Shown piece after piece: positions 53,506 through 61,918 of a DNA stretch of 64,000 nt. Every line of letters begins with the position of its first letter. Positions within the stretch are counted from its first letter, which is position 1. The notes beneath the pieces were generated by a model that was given only the letters and a program-made list of their open reading frames with translations, was not told the origin of the DNA and ran no database searches. The stretch comes from Crateriforma spongiae (lineage in GTDB: Bacteria > Planctomycetota > Planctomycetia > Pirellulales > Pirellulaceae): NCBI RefSeq assembly GCF_012290005.1, contig NZ_JAAXMS010000001.1, positions 62,001 through 126,000 on the forward strand, given 5' to 3'. The position numbers and the translations under genes were made by a program.

Positions 53506-55679
53506 TTTTTCAAACCGTGGGCGGGCTGTGGTTCATCCCACAGCCCGTCGTCGCGGACTTCTTCCAACATCCGACGCACTCGTTCGGGATGTTGCCCGGC
53601 CAGGTCATTCTCTTCCGCCGGGTCGTTTGCCAGATCGAATAGACGCCATCCGTTTTCGGCGATCGCCGGGATACCGGTCTTGGAGCGTCGTTTCTGCGTC
53701 GGCGGATAGTTCACCAGTTTCCATCGACCGCGTCGGATGCCGACGGAGGTGTCTCCTTCGGAACTGGCCCAGTACAGGTATCGGTCTCCGCCTGCCGGGG
53801 TCTGACCCAGCAGGGCCGGCAAGTAGCTGACACCATCAATGGATTTGGGCGGGGCGACACCTGCCAGATGGCAGGCGGTCGGCAAAAAGTCCCAGAAAGC
53901 GGACGGCCAGTCACTGGTGGTGCCGGCGGAAATCTTCCCCGGCCATCGAGCGATGAAGGGGACCCGAATGCCACCTTCGTGCATCGAACGTTTCGACCCT
54001 TGTAGAACGCCGTTGCTGTCAAAAAACTCTTCGTCGTGACCACCCTCATGGTGCGGGCCGTTGTCCGACGTGAAGATCACCAACGTGTCTTTTGCGATGT
54101 CTTGTTCGTCCAGCAAGTCGAACAAGCGACCCATGTCGCTGTCCAAGCGGCCAATCATCGCTGCAAAACCCTTTTCCGGATTCGGCCACGATTCGTTCGC
54201 GTAGATGCCATAATCGGGAACTTCCATTCCATCCCCATGGACGCGTCCGGCTTCATTATTGGCGTGGGGAATCGTCAGATGCATGTGCAACAAAAAAGGG
54301 GCCGATGCATTGCGGCGTATAAATTCAAAAGCCTTTTCCACCATCACGTCGTGGCTGTAGGTCACTTTGGCTTTTGCCACACGGCCACGTCCATTGGGAA
54401 CGTCATCGATAACGTTTCCTTTCAAAGTGACGACGCGATCATTTTCCCACAGAAATGCCGGATAGTAGTTGTGAGCGTTGGACTGGTTCATGTATCCAAA
54501 CCAGTAATCAAAGCCGTTGTTGTTGGGATGCCCAGCGTTGTCGATTTCATCAGGCGTATCGACGTTTCCCAAAGCCCATTTGCCGACACCGCCCGTCGCG
54601 TAACCGGCGTCTTGCAACAGTCTGGCCACCGTGGTTTCCGAACCGGTCAAATTGTGGGATGCGTTGCCAATCAGTCGTGTGTGGCCGACGTGCTGGCCGG
54701 TCCAAAGCACCAATCGCGACGGCCGGCAAACGGTATGCCCGGCATAGTGATCAGTAAAACGAATTCCTTCGGCTGCCATTTGATCCAGGTTCGGAGTGCG
54801 GATTTTCGATTGCCCGTAACAGCCCAGGTCACCGTATCCCAAGTCGTCCGCCATGACGTAGATGATGTTCGGACGTCGCGTTGCCGATTGTTTTTCGTCC
54901 GCAGCTTCACGTGCCTGTTGGCGTCGCTTCATGATCCCTTCAAGTTTCTCGGCTTCCTTCTTCAGCACGTCGTTTGGGATGTTGGCTGGGGTGACTTCGG
55001 ACCGCTGCAGCGATTCTTCGTCTGGGATGGTTCGCAAATAGATGTTGCGGAACCAAACCGGATCGCCATGGTCCTGTAGCCATAGTTTGCCACCACGATC
55101 GGAAAGATTGCCGCCGCGTTTGTTCAGCAGATCGACATGGAACTGCCATCGAGGATCTTCGTAGTCAAAATCAATGACCTTCACACCGTTGCACCAATGC
55201 TGAATCACGGTGTCCTTGCAGACGATGCGGCCGGTATTCCATTGACCGGCGGCGCGTGTCACATCACGTGACGGCTGCATGCAAAAATACAAAGACGCTG
55301 CGCTGGTTCGTGGGTTCGTTCCATCGCGATGCGTCGTGTTGTCCAAAATCTGGTATTCGTACTGGCCGGGCCGATAGTAGATGCCGCTGTTGCTGCCTTT
55401 GGCGACCTTCCATTCGAACCGTAGCTCGAAATTGTCCGGCAGCGGTCCGCCTTGATAGGTCAATGGTCCGCCCGAACCTTCACGTGCAACCACTCCGGAG
55501 TCGATCGACCAATTTCCTTGGTGCGACCAACCGTCCAGCGAATCGTCGGCCAAAAGCGAGGTGAATCCGGCCGGTGGTTCGTCTGCGTATCCCGCCGAAG
55601 GCAATTCGGTGACGCTTATCAAAAAGGATAGAAACGAAAAGCCGAACAATCGTAGCGTGAAGGAGCGTTTCATTCGCAT
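53502..55679 (-). CDS. DUF1080-sulfatase fusion protein
   Basis: This 725-aa exported protein has a signal peptide ([20 protein letters not shown]), a DUF1080 domain at about 35-230 ([53 protein letters not shown]), and a sulfatase domain from about 270 to the end. The sulfatase part has [20 protein letters not shown], the formylglycine site [11 protein letters not shown] (cysteine to be modified), GVGKWALG, and [14 protein letters not shown]. It probably binds and desulfates a sulfated polysaccharide or processes its products. I chose the ATG at 55679; another lies at 55673 and the frame runs to 55751. A hairpin overlaps its 3' end. Confidence 0.9.
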   Translation of the reverse strand: MRMKRSFTLRLFGFSFLSFLISVTELPSAGYADEPPAGFTSLLADDSLDGWSHQGNWSIDSGVVAREGSGGPLTYQGGPLPDNFELRFEWKVAKGSNSGIYYRPGQYEYQILDNTTHRDGTNPRTSAASLYFCMQPSRDVTRAAGQWNTGRIVCKDTVIQHWCNGVKVIDFDYEDPRWQFHVDLLNKRGGNLSDRGGKLWLQDHGDPVWFRNIYLRTIPDEESLQRSEVTPANIPNDVLKKEAEKLEGIMKRRQQAREAADEKQSATRRPNIIYVMADDLGYGDLGCYGQSKIRTPNLDQMAAEGIRFTDHYAGHTVCRPSRLVLWTGQHVGHTRLIGNASHNLTGSETTVARLLQDAGYATGGVGKWALGNVDTPDEIDNAGHPNNNGFDYWFGYMNQSNAHNYYPAFLWENDRVVTLKGNVIDDVPNGRGRVAKAKVTYSHDVMVEKAFEFIRRNASAPFLLHMHLTIPHANNEAGRVHGDGMEVPDYGIYANESWPNPEKGFAAMIGRLDSDMGRLFDLLDEQDIAKDTLVIFTSDNGPHHEGGHDEEFFDSNGVLQGSKRSMHEGGIRVPFIARWPGKISAGTTSDWPSAFWDFLPTACHLAGVAPPKSIDGVSYLPALLGQTPAGGDRYLYWASSEGDTSVGIRRGRWKLVNYPPTQKRRSKTGIPAIAENGWRLFDLANDPAEENDLAGQHPERVRRMLEEVRDDGLWDEPQPAHGLKN
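53522..53547. terminator. Perfect 10-bp hairpin between convergent genes
   Basis: CGGGCTGTGG (53522-53531) and CCACAGCCCG (53538-53547) pair perfectly across a 6-nt loop. It lies 16 bp after the isomerase-like gene stop and inside the last codons of the convergent sulfatase gene. There is no long T-run on either side, so a bidirectional terminator is likely but not certain. Confidence 0.4.
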
Positions 55680-55863
55680 GGCGGGAACCAATCGGTGATG
55701 AAGGTGGGGGTGGGGGAAAGACACTGTTGTCTGAAGGAGAACGCATCGCAAGATCTGTCGCCGCGATGGCGACCGGTCGATGCATCAAGCGGGTGAGCGG
55801 GTGATGTCGGCAGCCCGGTGTTTCTGCGGAATGGCTGGATGAACCGACCGGAATACGATCGGG

Positions 55864-56400
55864 TTATTCCGCTCGGACCTCTTGCAATTCCTTCACCCAC
55901 ATTCGGTGCATGATATCGTCAAACGCAACCAACGTGACGCGTCGAATGCCGGGTTCGGATAGCACCGCTTTGTGAACGGCGCGAACCGAGATCTTTGCCG
56001 CTTTGTCGATCGGAAACCGATATGCACCACAACTGATCGCGGGAAAGGTCACATGTGACAGACCCAATGAAGCGGCGATCCAGATCGCGCGTTCATAGCA
56101 AGACACCAGTTGCTGATATTCATCGTGCTTTCCGCCGCGATAGATGGGGCCGACGCAGTGAAGCACGTGCCTGGCGGGCAGACCGAATGCCGGAGTGATA
56201 CGACAACCGCCCACGGGACAACGCACGTTGGGTTCAAGCTCAGGTAATTGTCGACAGGCTTCGCGTAGCGCGGGCCCGGCGACACGGTGAATCGCGCCAT
56301 CAACGCCACCGCCGCCCAGCAGGGTTTGATTGGCTGCGTTGACGATGGCGTCGCATGGTATCGCGGTGATATCGCCGACTATGGTTTCGATGGAAGTCAT
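55864..56400 (-). CDS. Macro domain protein (ADP-ribose / O-acetyl-ADP-ribose hydrolase type)
   Basis: This 178-aa protein is a complete macro domain of the YmdB/MacroD type. It shows GDITAIPCDAIVNAANQTLL (about 9-28), GGGGVDGAIHRVAGPAL, VLHCVGPIYRGG and ITFPAISCGAYRFP-like FPAISCGAYRFPID. Such proteins remove ADP-ribose from proteins or hydrolyse O-acetyl-ADP-ribose. Its ATG overlaps the stop of the DUF1552 gene by 4 bp, so it is the third gene of a DUF1592-DUF1552-macro operon, an unexpected companion. Confidence 0.92.
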   Translation of the reverse strand: MTSIETIVGDITAIPCDAIVNAANQTLLGGGGVDGAIHRVAGPALREACRQLPELEPNVRCPVGGCRITPAFGLPARHVLHCVGPIYRGGKHDEYQQLVSCYERAIWIAASLGLSHVTFPAISCGAYRFPIDKAAKISVRAVHKAVLSEPGIRRVTLVAFDDIMHRMWVKELQEVRAE

Positions 56401-57731
56401 GCGTTTGCCAGAGGTTCCAGGCCGCGAATTCCAGCGGACACGCTGCTGCCGAATTGATCAATTTCGATGCCCACGCCTTGCGCGATACCAACGAACAAGT
56501 TGGCAAGCGGTGTGTTCTGGTTGTGATCGTGAGCGACGTATTGGCCGTGCCGATATCCGCCACCGGCAACCAAAATCGGCAAATTGTGCCAATCGTGCGA
56601 GCTTGCGTTTCCGAGGTTGGAACCGTAGACGACCGTGGTCTGATCCAGCAGTGTACAGTCGCCTTCTTGGATACTGCGCAGCCCATCCAGAAACTTCGCA
56701 AATGCGGTGAATTCGGCCTGCTCGATCAATTTCAATTCTTCGATCTTTGCCGGGTCTTTCCCATGATGAGACAAGCCGTGCCAGTCGCTGGCAACGCCAG
56801 GAATCTTGGGCGCGGCATTCAGGCCGCTGATTCCAAACGTAACGGTTCGCGTGCTATCGGTTTGTAACGCAAGCGTGATCATGTCGTACATGGCCGCTTG
56901 ACGCTCAATTGCCATCAACTTGTCGCGGATGTCGTCCGGTTCCTCCGCGTCAACCTTGGGTTTGGGACGCCGAACCCAGCCTTCCGACTGTGTCAGCCGG
57001 TGTTCCAGTTCACGAACCGACTGAAAATACTCTTGCAGCTTGTGTCGGTCGTTTGATCCCAGTTGTTTTGCCATCGTGTTGGCGCTCTGGGTGACGGTGT
57101 CCAGGATGCTGTGCCCTCGGCGTAGCCGAGCGATCTCCGATGCGATCTGTTGTTCGTTACCTTGCAGAAACAATTCGCGAAACAACTGGGATGGCGACGT
57201 GGATCCCGGAATCGGGACACCGCCGGATGTCCAGGAAAGGGATCGCCCCGATGTCGACAACGCCAGATACGGAAAGCGTGTCTGCATGCCGATTCGCTGT
57301 GCGATCAATTGGTCGATCGAGATCGTGTTCTTGAAACCAGCCAGACCGGGGCGTTGGGCCGATGTCAGGAATGTCAGCGACGACGCATGCCCGTTGTTGC
57401 CCTGTTGTTCGGGATGCGAAAGTCCTGAAAACAAGGTCACCTGGTCCAAGTGATCCCGAAGCTGATGCAGGTAGGGCGTGTTCGCCTTCAGGGGGCCCGG
57501 TTCCGATGGGAACAAAAACGGGGCATGGAACCCCAGTCCCGCACAAATCCACACCGAACGCTTGGGCGGCGGGCCGGTTTGCGTTTCCCCGGCCGACACG
57601 CGGTCCCGCATGCATTCCAGAAAAGGCAGACTGAGCCCCACCGCACCCCAACCACGAAGTAGTTGGCGTCGATGGATACGCTTCACGCGTGAGATGTTGT
57701 TGCGGCGGGATGACATGGCTGGAAGCTTCAC
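56397..57731 (-). CDS. DUF1552 family protein
   Basis: This 444-aa protein has the DUF1552 features: a Tat-like N-terminus (IHRRQLLRGWGAVGLSLPFL), RSVWICAGLGFHAPFLFP, SSLTFLTSAQRP, ISIDQLIAQRIG, and the C-terminal TTVVYGSNLGNASSHDWHNL and VAGGGYRHGQYVAH. These proteins are nearly always encoded next to DUF1592-type cytochrome-like proteins in Planctomycetes, as here; function is unknown. The GTG at 57731 overlaps the upstream stop by 4 bp; an ATG five codons later is possible. Confidence 0.9.
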   Translation of the reverse strand: MKLPAMSSRRNNISRVKRIHRRQLLRGWGAVGLSLPFLECMRDRVSAGETQTGPPPKRSVWICAGLGFHAPFLFPSEPGPLKANTPYLHQLRDHLDQVTLFSGLSHPEQQGNNGHASSLTFLTSAQRPGLAGFKNTISIDQLIAQRIGMQTRFPYLALSTSGRSLSWTSGGVPIPGSTSPSQLFRELFLQGNEQQIASEIARLRRGHSILDTVTQSANTMAKQLGSNDRHKLQEYFQSVRELEHRLTQSEGWVRRPKPKVDAEEPDDIRDKLMAIERQAAMYDMITLALQTDSTRTVTFGISGLNAAPKIPGVASDWHGLSHHGKDPAKIEELKLIEQAEFTAFAKFLDGLRSIQEGDCTLLDQTTVVYGSNLGNASSHDWHNLPILVAGGGYRHGQYVAHDHNQNTPLANLFVGIAQGVGIEIDQFGSSVSAGIRGLEPLANA

Positions 57732-60184
57732 TTGGTTCGAAAAAGTTCGCTGGCGACGACGCTGTGAATCAGCGAACGAAATCCGTATCCGCTGCTTCGC
57801 GTTGAATCAACGATACGATCGATCTCTTCGCGATCCGAAAAACCGGGTTCTCGTCCGATCGCGAACGTCAACAGTTTCTCGACAACGGTTTGCGCGATGC
57901 GTCGGTCATTGGCGGCGACGATCTCGCGGAATTGGACAAAGCCGTCAAAGCTGTCGCCTTGAACGGTTTGTCCGCTGGCATCGACCGGTTGAGCCAATCG
58001 GTATCGGACGGATCGACCGTCGACCCTGCGATTCACGCGATCACCTTCGCCCAGGCTACGGTATCGCGTCCGCCACCCGCCGACCGGATCAAAACACTCC
58101 AGCGCGAATCCCGGCGGGTCAATGATTTGATGACATGATTGACACGACACCAAGTTCCGGTGTTTGTCCAATTGTTCCCGCAGCGTTGCGGCGCCGCGGA
58201 TGTCAGGTTCCACCCCGGGAATGCCCGGTGGCGGTGGCGGAGGGATCTGGCCCAAGATCCGTTCGGTAACCCATACGCCGCGGACGACGGGCGAGGTGTT
58301 CGTGCCGTTGGCACTGGATTTCAAAATGGAAGCTTGTGCCAACAAGCCACCGCGAACGTCCGACGGGTTCAATTGCACCAGTCGGATTTGCGGGCCGCCG
58401 ACATCGGGGATCTGGTAGTGTTTCGCCAAGCGTTCGTTCAACATCGCAAAGCCCGGATCGATCAACTGGCCGCTGGGCAAATCAACCCGGATCGCATGGC
58501 GTAAAAACTCGTGCGTTTCGCCCTTCATCGAATGCAACAAATACCCGTCGTATTCGGGAAACAGGCGTTCGTCGGGATTGGTGAACTCGATTTCGCGCAA
58601 GTTCAACCAGGCGTCGGCAAAGTCTTGAATGAAACGATCACTCCGTTCGGATTCCAGCAACCGATCCACCTGGCGGCGTCGTTCATCGGGATCGCTTAGG
58701 CGTCCGTCGTCGGCAGCCTTTCTTAGCGAAGCATCCGGCGCGGTTCGATTCAGAAAGTAGGACAAGCGTGTCGCGACGGCGTGGTCATTCAGCTTGCCAC
58801 TTGGTTCGACGAAGTACAAGAAATCGGGTGAACACAAAACTCCTGACACCGCCGTTCGCAACGCCTGCTCGATCGAAGCGCCGCGGTCACGTTCGCTGCG
58901 GTACAGACCCCAATACAACGCCACTTCATCGTCGCGGACGGGGCGGCGGAACGCCTGTGATGCGACTCGCCGAACCGCTTCGTGAACTTCTTGGTCCGGA
59001 TCGTCGCTGACAATTTTAAAGGATGCCCGATAACTGGAGCGAAGCCGATGCTTTGGATTGCTGGGAGGAATTTCTCGGCGGTCCATTTCCCCGAAAATCA
59101 GTCGATGTCCCCGGCTAGGAAACTCATCCAACAACGGGCCGACCAAGCTGACATTCTTGATGGCCAGGCCTGGTCCCTCGTAATCGTCCGGGCCGGACTT
59201 TCGAATGTTGTACTGACCGGTATCCAAGCCCCAGGGAGTGATTTGGATCATGTACCGTTCATCGATCCATGCTTCCAATTGAATCGTGGTCGGTCGGCCG
59301 GGCGGAAAGCTGACATAGCCGTAGGTGGGTTTCTCCGAGCCACGTTGAAAGCTCGTGCCGCCGATGTGAGCGGTGATCGGTTGGTCGGACTGGTGGGCGT
59401 AACCGGTGACTTCAATTCGGTATCGCCCGGGTGTCTTCACGCTGGTGCCGCGCAGCATGCCGGTGGGGTAACCAAAGTCATCAAAAAAGACGACCGCATC
59501 ATCGTCCAGCTTCTTCCACACCTTGCCGATAAACTGTCCGCCTTCGCGTGAATCTGCATAGCTGGCGTTGATCGTTTCCGCTGATGTGGGTGTGCTGGAT
59601 TTTGCGATCGCGGCATCCACGACGCTGTCGGCCGCGTCAATGTACTGACGCAAATGAACGCTGGAGATGCCAAGCGCGTGGCCCACTGTATCAAAACCGT
59701 GTGCCTGGCCGTCTTCGGGCAATCGGTCCATCAAGTTGACGTGAGTCCCGAACATATCGTTCATCGTGTTCTGGTACTCACGGCGATTCAGACGCCGTAG
59801 CGTCGCGCCGTTGTTTCGACGATGTTGGTCTCGCAGGATTTCACCCAATGGCTGCAACAACACGGCGCGATCCCGGCGGGGAATCGTGTCATAGTCGGTC
59901 GGCGGCATTTCGCCACGATCGACGCGGTCGTGGATCCGAACCCAAATCGCATGATTCACGAGACTCGAATCGTTAAGTGTATCGAGGTCGATGGCCAAGC
60001 CACCTTCCTGAGCACCCTCCATGTGACAGTCGGCGCAGTACGACGTAAGAAACGCTGTCGCATCGTCGGACAAAGTCAGCACATCGGATTCGGTCGCCCG
60101 ACTGTCGACGCCTAAGATGGAACCCACCGCGATCAAGCAAGTCATCCAGCATAGGCAACGGCAGTTCAATACTCGGGGCGTCAC
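57728..60184 (-). CDS. DUF1592-type planctomycete cytochrome c-like protein
   Basis: This 818-aa exported protein has a signal-like N-terminus, the heme motif CADCH (within FLTSYCADCHMEGAQEGG) and then the DUF1587-1595-1592-1588-1585 series: LRRLNRREYQNTMNDMFGTH, VASQAFRRPVRDDEVALYWG, GVLCSPDFLYFVEPSGKLND, LLTFAIGREPGFSDREEID and RSLIHSVVASELFRTK at the C-terminus. A second Cys-x-x-Cys-His (CQSCH) lies near residue 685. I chose the GTG at 60184 because GGAG lies about 7 nt upstream; a TTG at 60208 is possible. It heads the operon with DUF1552 and the macro domain. Role unknown, presumably periplasmic electron transfer or a scaffold. Confidence 0.88.
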   Translation of the reverse strand: MTPRVLNCRCLCWMTCLIAVGSILGVDSRATESDVLTLSDDATAFLTSYCADCHMEGAQEGGLAIDLDTLNDSSLVNHAIWVRIHDRVDRGEMPPTDYDTIPRRDRAVLLQPLGEILRDQHRRNNGATLRRLNRREYQNTMNDMFGTHVNLMDRLPEDGQAHGFDTVGHALGISSVHLRQYIDAADSVVDAAIAKSSTPTSAETINASYADSREGGQFIGKVWKKLDDDAVVFFDDFGYPTGMLRGTSVKTPGRYRIEVTGYAHQSDQPITAHIGGTSFQRGSEKPTYGYVSFPPGRPTTIQLEAWIDERYMIQITPWGLDTGQYNIRKSGPDDYEGPGLAIKNVSLVGPLLDEFPSRGHRLIFGEMDRREIPPSNPKHRLRSSYRASFKIVSDDPDQEVHEAVRRVASQAFRRPVRDDEVALYWGLYRSERDRGASIEQALRTAVSGVLCSPDFLYFVEPSGKLNDHAVATRLSYFLNRTAPDASLRKAADDGRLSDPDERRRQVDRLLESERSDRFIQDFADAWLNLREIEFTNPDERLFPEYDGYLLHSMKGETHEFLRHAIRVDLPSGQLIDPGFAMLNERLAKHYQIPDVGGPQIRLVQLNPSDVRGGLLAQASILKSSANGTNTSPVVRGVWVTERILGQIPPPPPPGIPGVEPDIRGAATLREQLDKHRNLVSCQSCHQIIDPPGFALECFDPVGGWRTRYRSLGEGDRVNRRVDGRSVRYRLAQPVDASGQTVQGDSFDGFVQFREIVAANDRRIAQTVVEKLLTFAIGREPGFSDREEIDRIVDSTRSSGYGFRSLIHSVVASELFRTK

Positions 60185-60470
60185 AAACGTTCTCCGCCGG
60201 GGAACCAAGGATCATCGTGGGGGAGTGTCGGCCAAAAAAACGACGACGCGCCAGTATATCCGCCGGGTCGGTCGGTTGCCGGTTTGTCAACGGGCCGCTC
60301 CTTCGCGGGGGCGATGTCGTTGCCGTGGCCAACGCTTGATCGTCAGCAATGTGATCCTTTAGGCTCCTTCGGCTGATCTGATCCCTCGGGACGCGTGCCG
60401 GCGAAGGCTGGTCGTTCGTTGTCCCGGCATGTTTTGTCCCCTTCTATTGATCCAGGACATCCACGGACGT

Positions 60471-61013
60471 ATGAACGATTTTCCATTAAAGGGCCGCCGA
60501 GTCCTGTCGCTTGTCGGTGAAATCTACGAAGACCTGGAGCTTTGGTACCCCAAGTTGCGGCTGATCGAAGCCGGAGCGGACGTGGTTGTTGCTGGCCCCG
60601 AAGCAAATGCCCATTACAACGGAAAGCATGGTTATCCCTGTACCAGCGACGCTGCCATCGCTGACATGAATGCCGACGCATTCGATGCGTTGTTGGTCCC
60701 AGGCGGATTCATGCCCGACAAGTTGCGTAGGGACCCAGTGGTGTTGGACTTGGTGCGTGCGTTTGATGCATCGTCCAAACCGATCGCTGCGATTTGCCAC
60801 GGCGGTTGGATTCCGATTTCCGCGGGGGTGTATCGGGATGTCTGCGTGACCGGATCGCCGGGGATCAAAGATGATCTGGTCAACGCCGGCGCGATTTACG
60901 AAGACGCGGCGGTTGTCGTCGATCGTCACCATATTACAAGCCGACGCCCCGATGACCTTCCCGAATTCTGTCGGGCGTTCATCGAGGCGATCGCGAATCA
61001 ATCGGGTGAATAG
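60471..61013 (+). CDS. DJ-1/PfpI family protein
   Basis: This 180-aa protein is a DJ-1/PfpI-type Rossmann-like protein with the nucleophile elbow AAICHGGWIPISAG (Cys at about 106), LLVPGGFMPDKLRRDP, and VDRHHITSRRPDDLPEFCRA. Members act as proteases, glyoxalases or stress proteins; which applies is not shown. I chose the ATG at 60471 (MNDFPLKGRRVLSLVG) over the upstream frame to 60429. Confidence 0.87.
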   Translation: MNDFPLKGRRVLSLVGEIYEDLELWYPKLRLIEAGADVVVAGPEANAHYNGKHGYPCTSDAAIADMNADAFDALLVPGGFMPDKLRRDPVVLDLVRAFDASSKPIAAICHGGWIPISAGVYRDVCVTGSPGIKDDLVNAGAIYEDAAVVVDRHHITSRRPDDLPEFCRAFIEAIANQSGE

Positions 61014-61038
61014 CCGGCGTGGGCCCCAGTACGGATAT

Positions 61039-61063
61039 CAAACGTACGGAAATCCAACGTTTG
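61039..61063. terminator. Hairpin between the convergent DJ-1 gene and unknown gene
   Basis: CAAACGT (61039-61045) and ACGTTTG (61057-61063) form a 7-bp stem with an 11-nt loop. An alternative pairing of ACGGAA (61046-61051) with TTCCGT (61065-61070) competes with it. There is no T-run, so terminator function is uncertain. Confidence 0.28.
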
Positions 61064-61089
61064 GTTCCGTGCTGTGAACCCGAGGCCCT

Positions 61090-61854
61090 TTAGCCCATGG
61101 TGGCCGAACGCCACCACTTGTGGTGCTTCTCTTCCAGTTCGTCGACGCTGGGATACGCGTATTGCTTGATCCCGGTGGAATCGCCCACATAAAAGCCGCT
61201 GGCTATCGTGCGGTAAAACGCGGTCAACGGTGGATCACGATCGACCGTCTTGGCGAACTTGGCCGGCTTGTTGGTGATTTCATCCAAGCAGTCTTCGATG
61301 TGTGCCGGATTGTTGTAGGGCAGATAGCCTGCCAAACGACCATCGCTGTCCCTGGCCACTTGCGTCTCGGCGAAGAAAATTCGCGGGACGCTGACCGGGT
61401 TGGCTGAATCGGTGATCTTTTTGGTGAACTCCAGGGGATCCAATTTGGTCACGACGCGAGGTGTCAAAGGACACAGTTCCGCATACATGAATGCTTCGCT
61501 GCGGCCGGCCGGTGCTTGATAGTCTTGGCTATCGAGCGTCAACACACGACCATCACGAGTGGTCAGGTGCAACTGCCCGTAAGCTTCCAGCGGAACATGT
61601 TCCATGACGCGATACACACTCATGTACTTACTGCGTCGCGGTTGCCCGGAACTGTGCGGCACGCAGCGTTCTTCCAATTGATCCAAATTCAGTTCACTTG
61701 AACGGAACGACGGATCCAATTCAAAGAAGACCACGTTACCAAACGTTTTCTTCCGCGTCCCTACGGCCATGTATGCGCCGAATTCTTCGGCCGATAAGTG
61801 CGACGCAACGAGAGCTTCGTGACGATAGCACATCAGATAAAGGTGAATGTCCAT
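61090..61854 (-). CDS. Conserved hypothetical protein next to the pyrophosphatase gene
   Basis: I do not recognise the family. The 254-aa protein starts MDIHLYLMCYRHEALVASHL and is soluble, with beta-rich segments (FGNVVFFELDPSFRSSEL, YGQLHLTTRDGRVLTL) and a C-terminal helix ending in WWRSATMG. No catalytic motif or membrane segment is visible. It lies 64 bp downstream of the membrane pyrophosphatase gene on the same strand and may be cotranscribed with it. Confidence 0.65.
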   Translation of the reverse strand: MDIHLYLMCYRHEALVASHLSAEEFGAYMAVGTRKKTFGNVVFFELDPSFRSSELNLDQLEERCVPHSSGQPRRSKYMSVYRVMEHVPLEAYGQLHLTTRDGRVLTLDSQDYQAPAGRSEAFMYAELCPLTPRVVTKLDPLEFTKKITDSANPVSVPRIFFAETQVARDSDGRLAGYLPYNNPAHIEDCLDEITNKPAKFAKTVDRDPPLTAFYRTIASGFYVGDSTGIKQYAYPSVDELEEKHHKWWRSATMG

Positions 61855-61918
61855 GATGATTTTGTCTGCAATGTGAATTGGGGTTGTTAGTAATCAGGTT
61901 TTCATTCAAGCCGGGCGA

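Noticed and set aside
54036-55079. 347-aa plus-strand open frame opposite the sulfatase
   Set aside because: The DUF1080-sulfatase gene is certain on the minus strand, including the formylglycine site.
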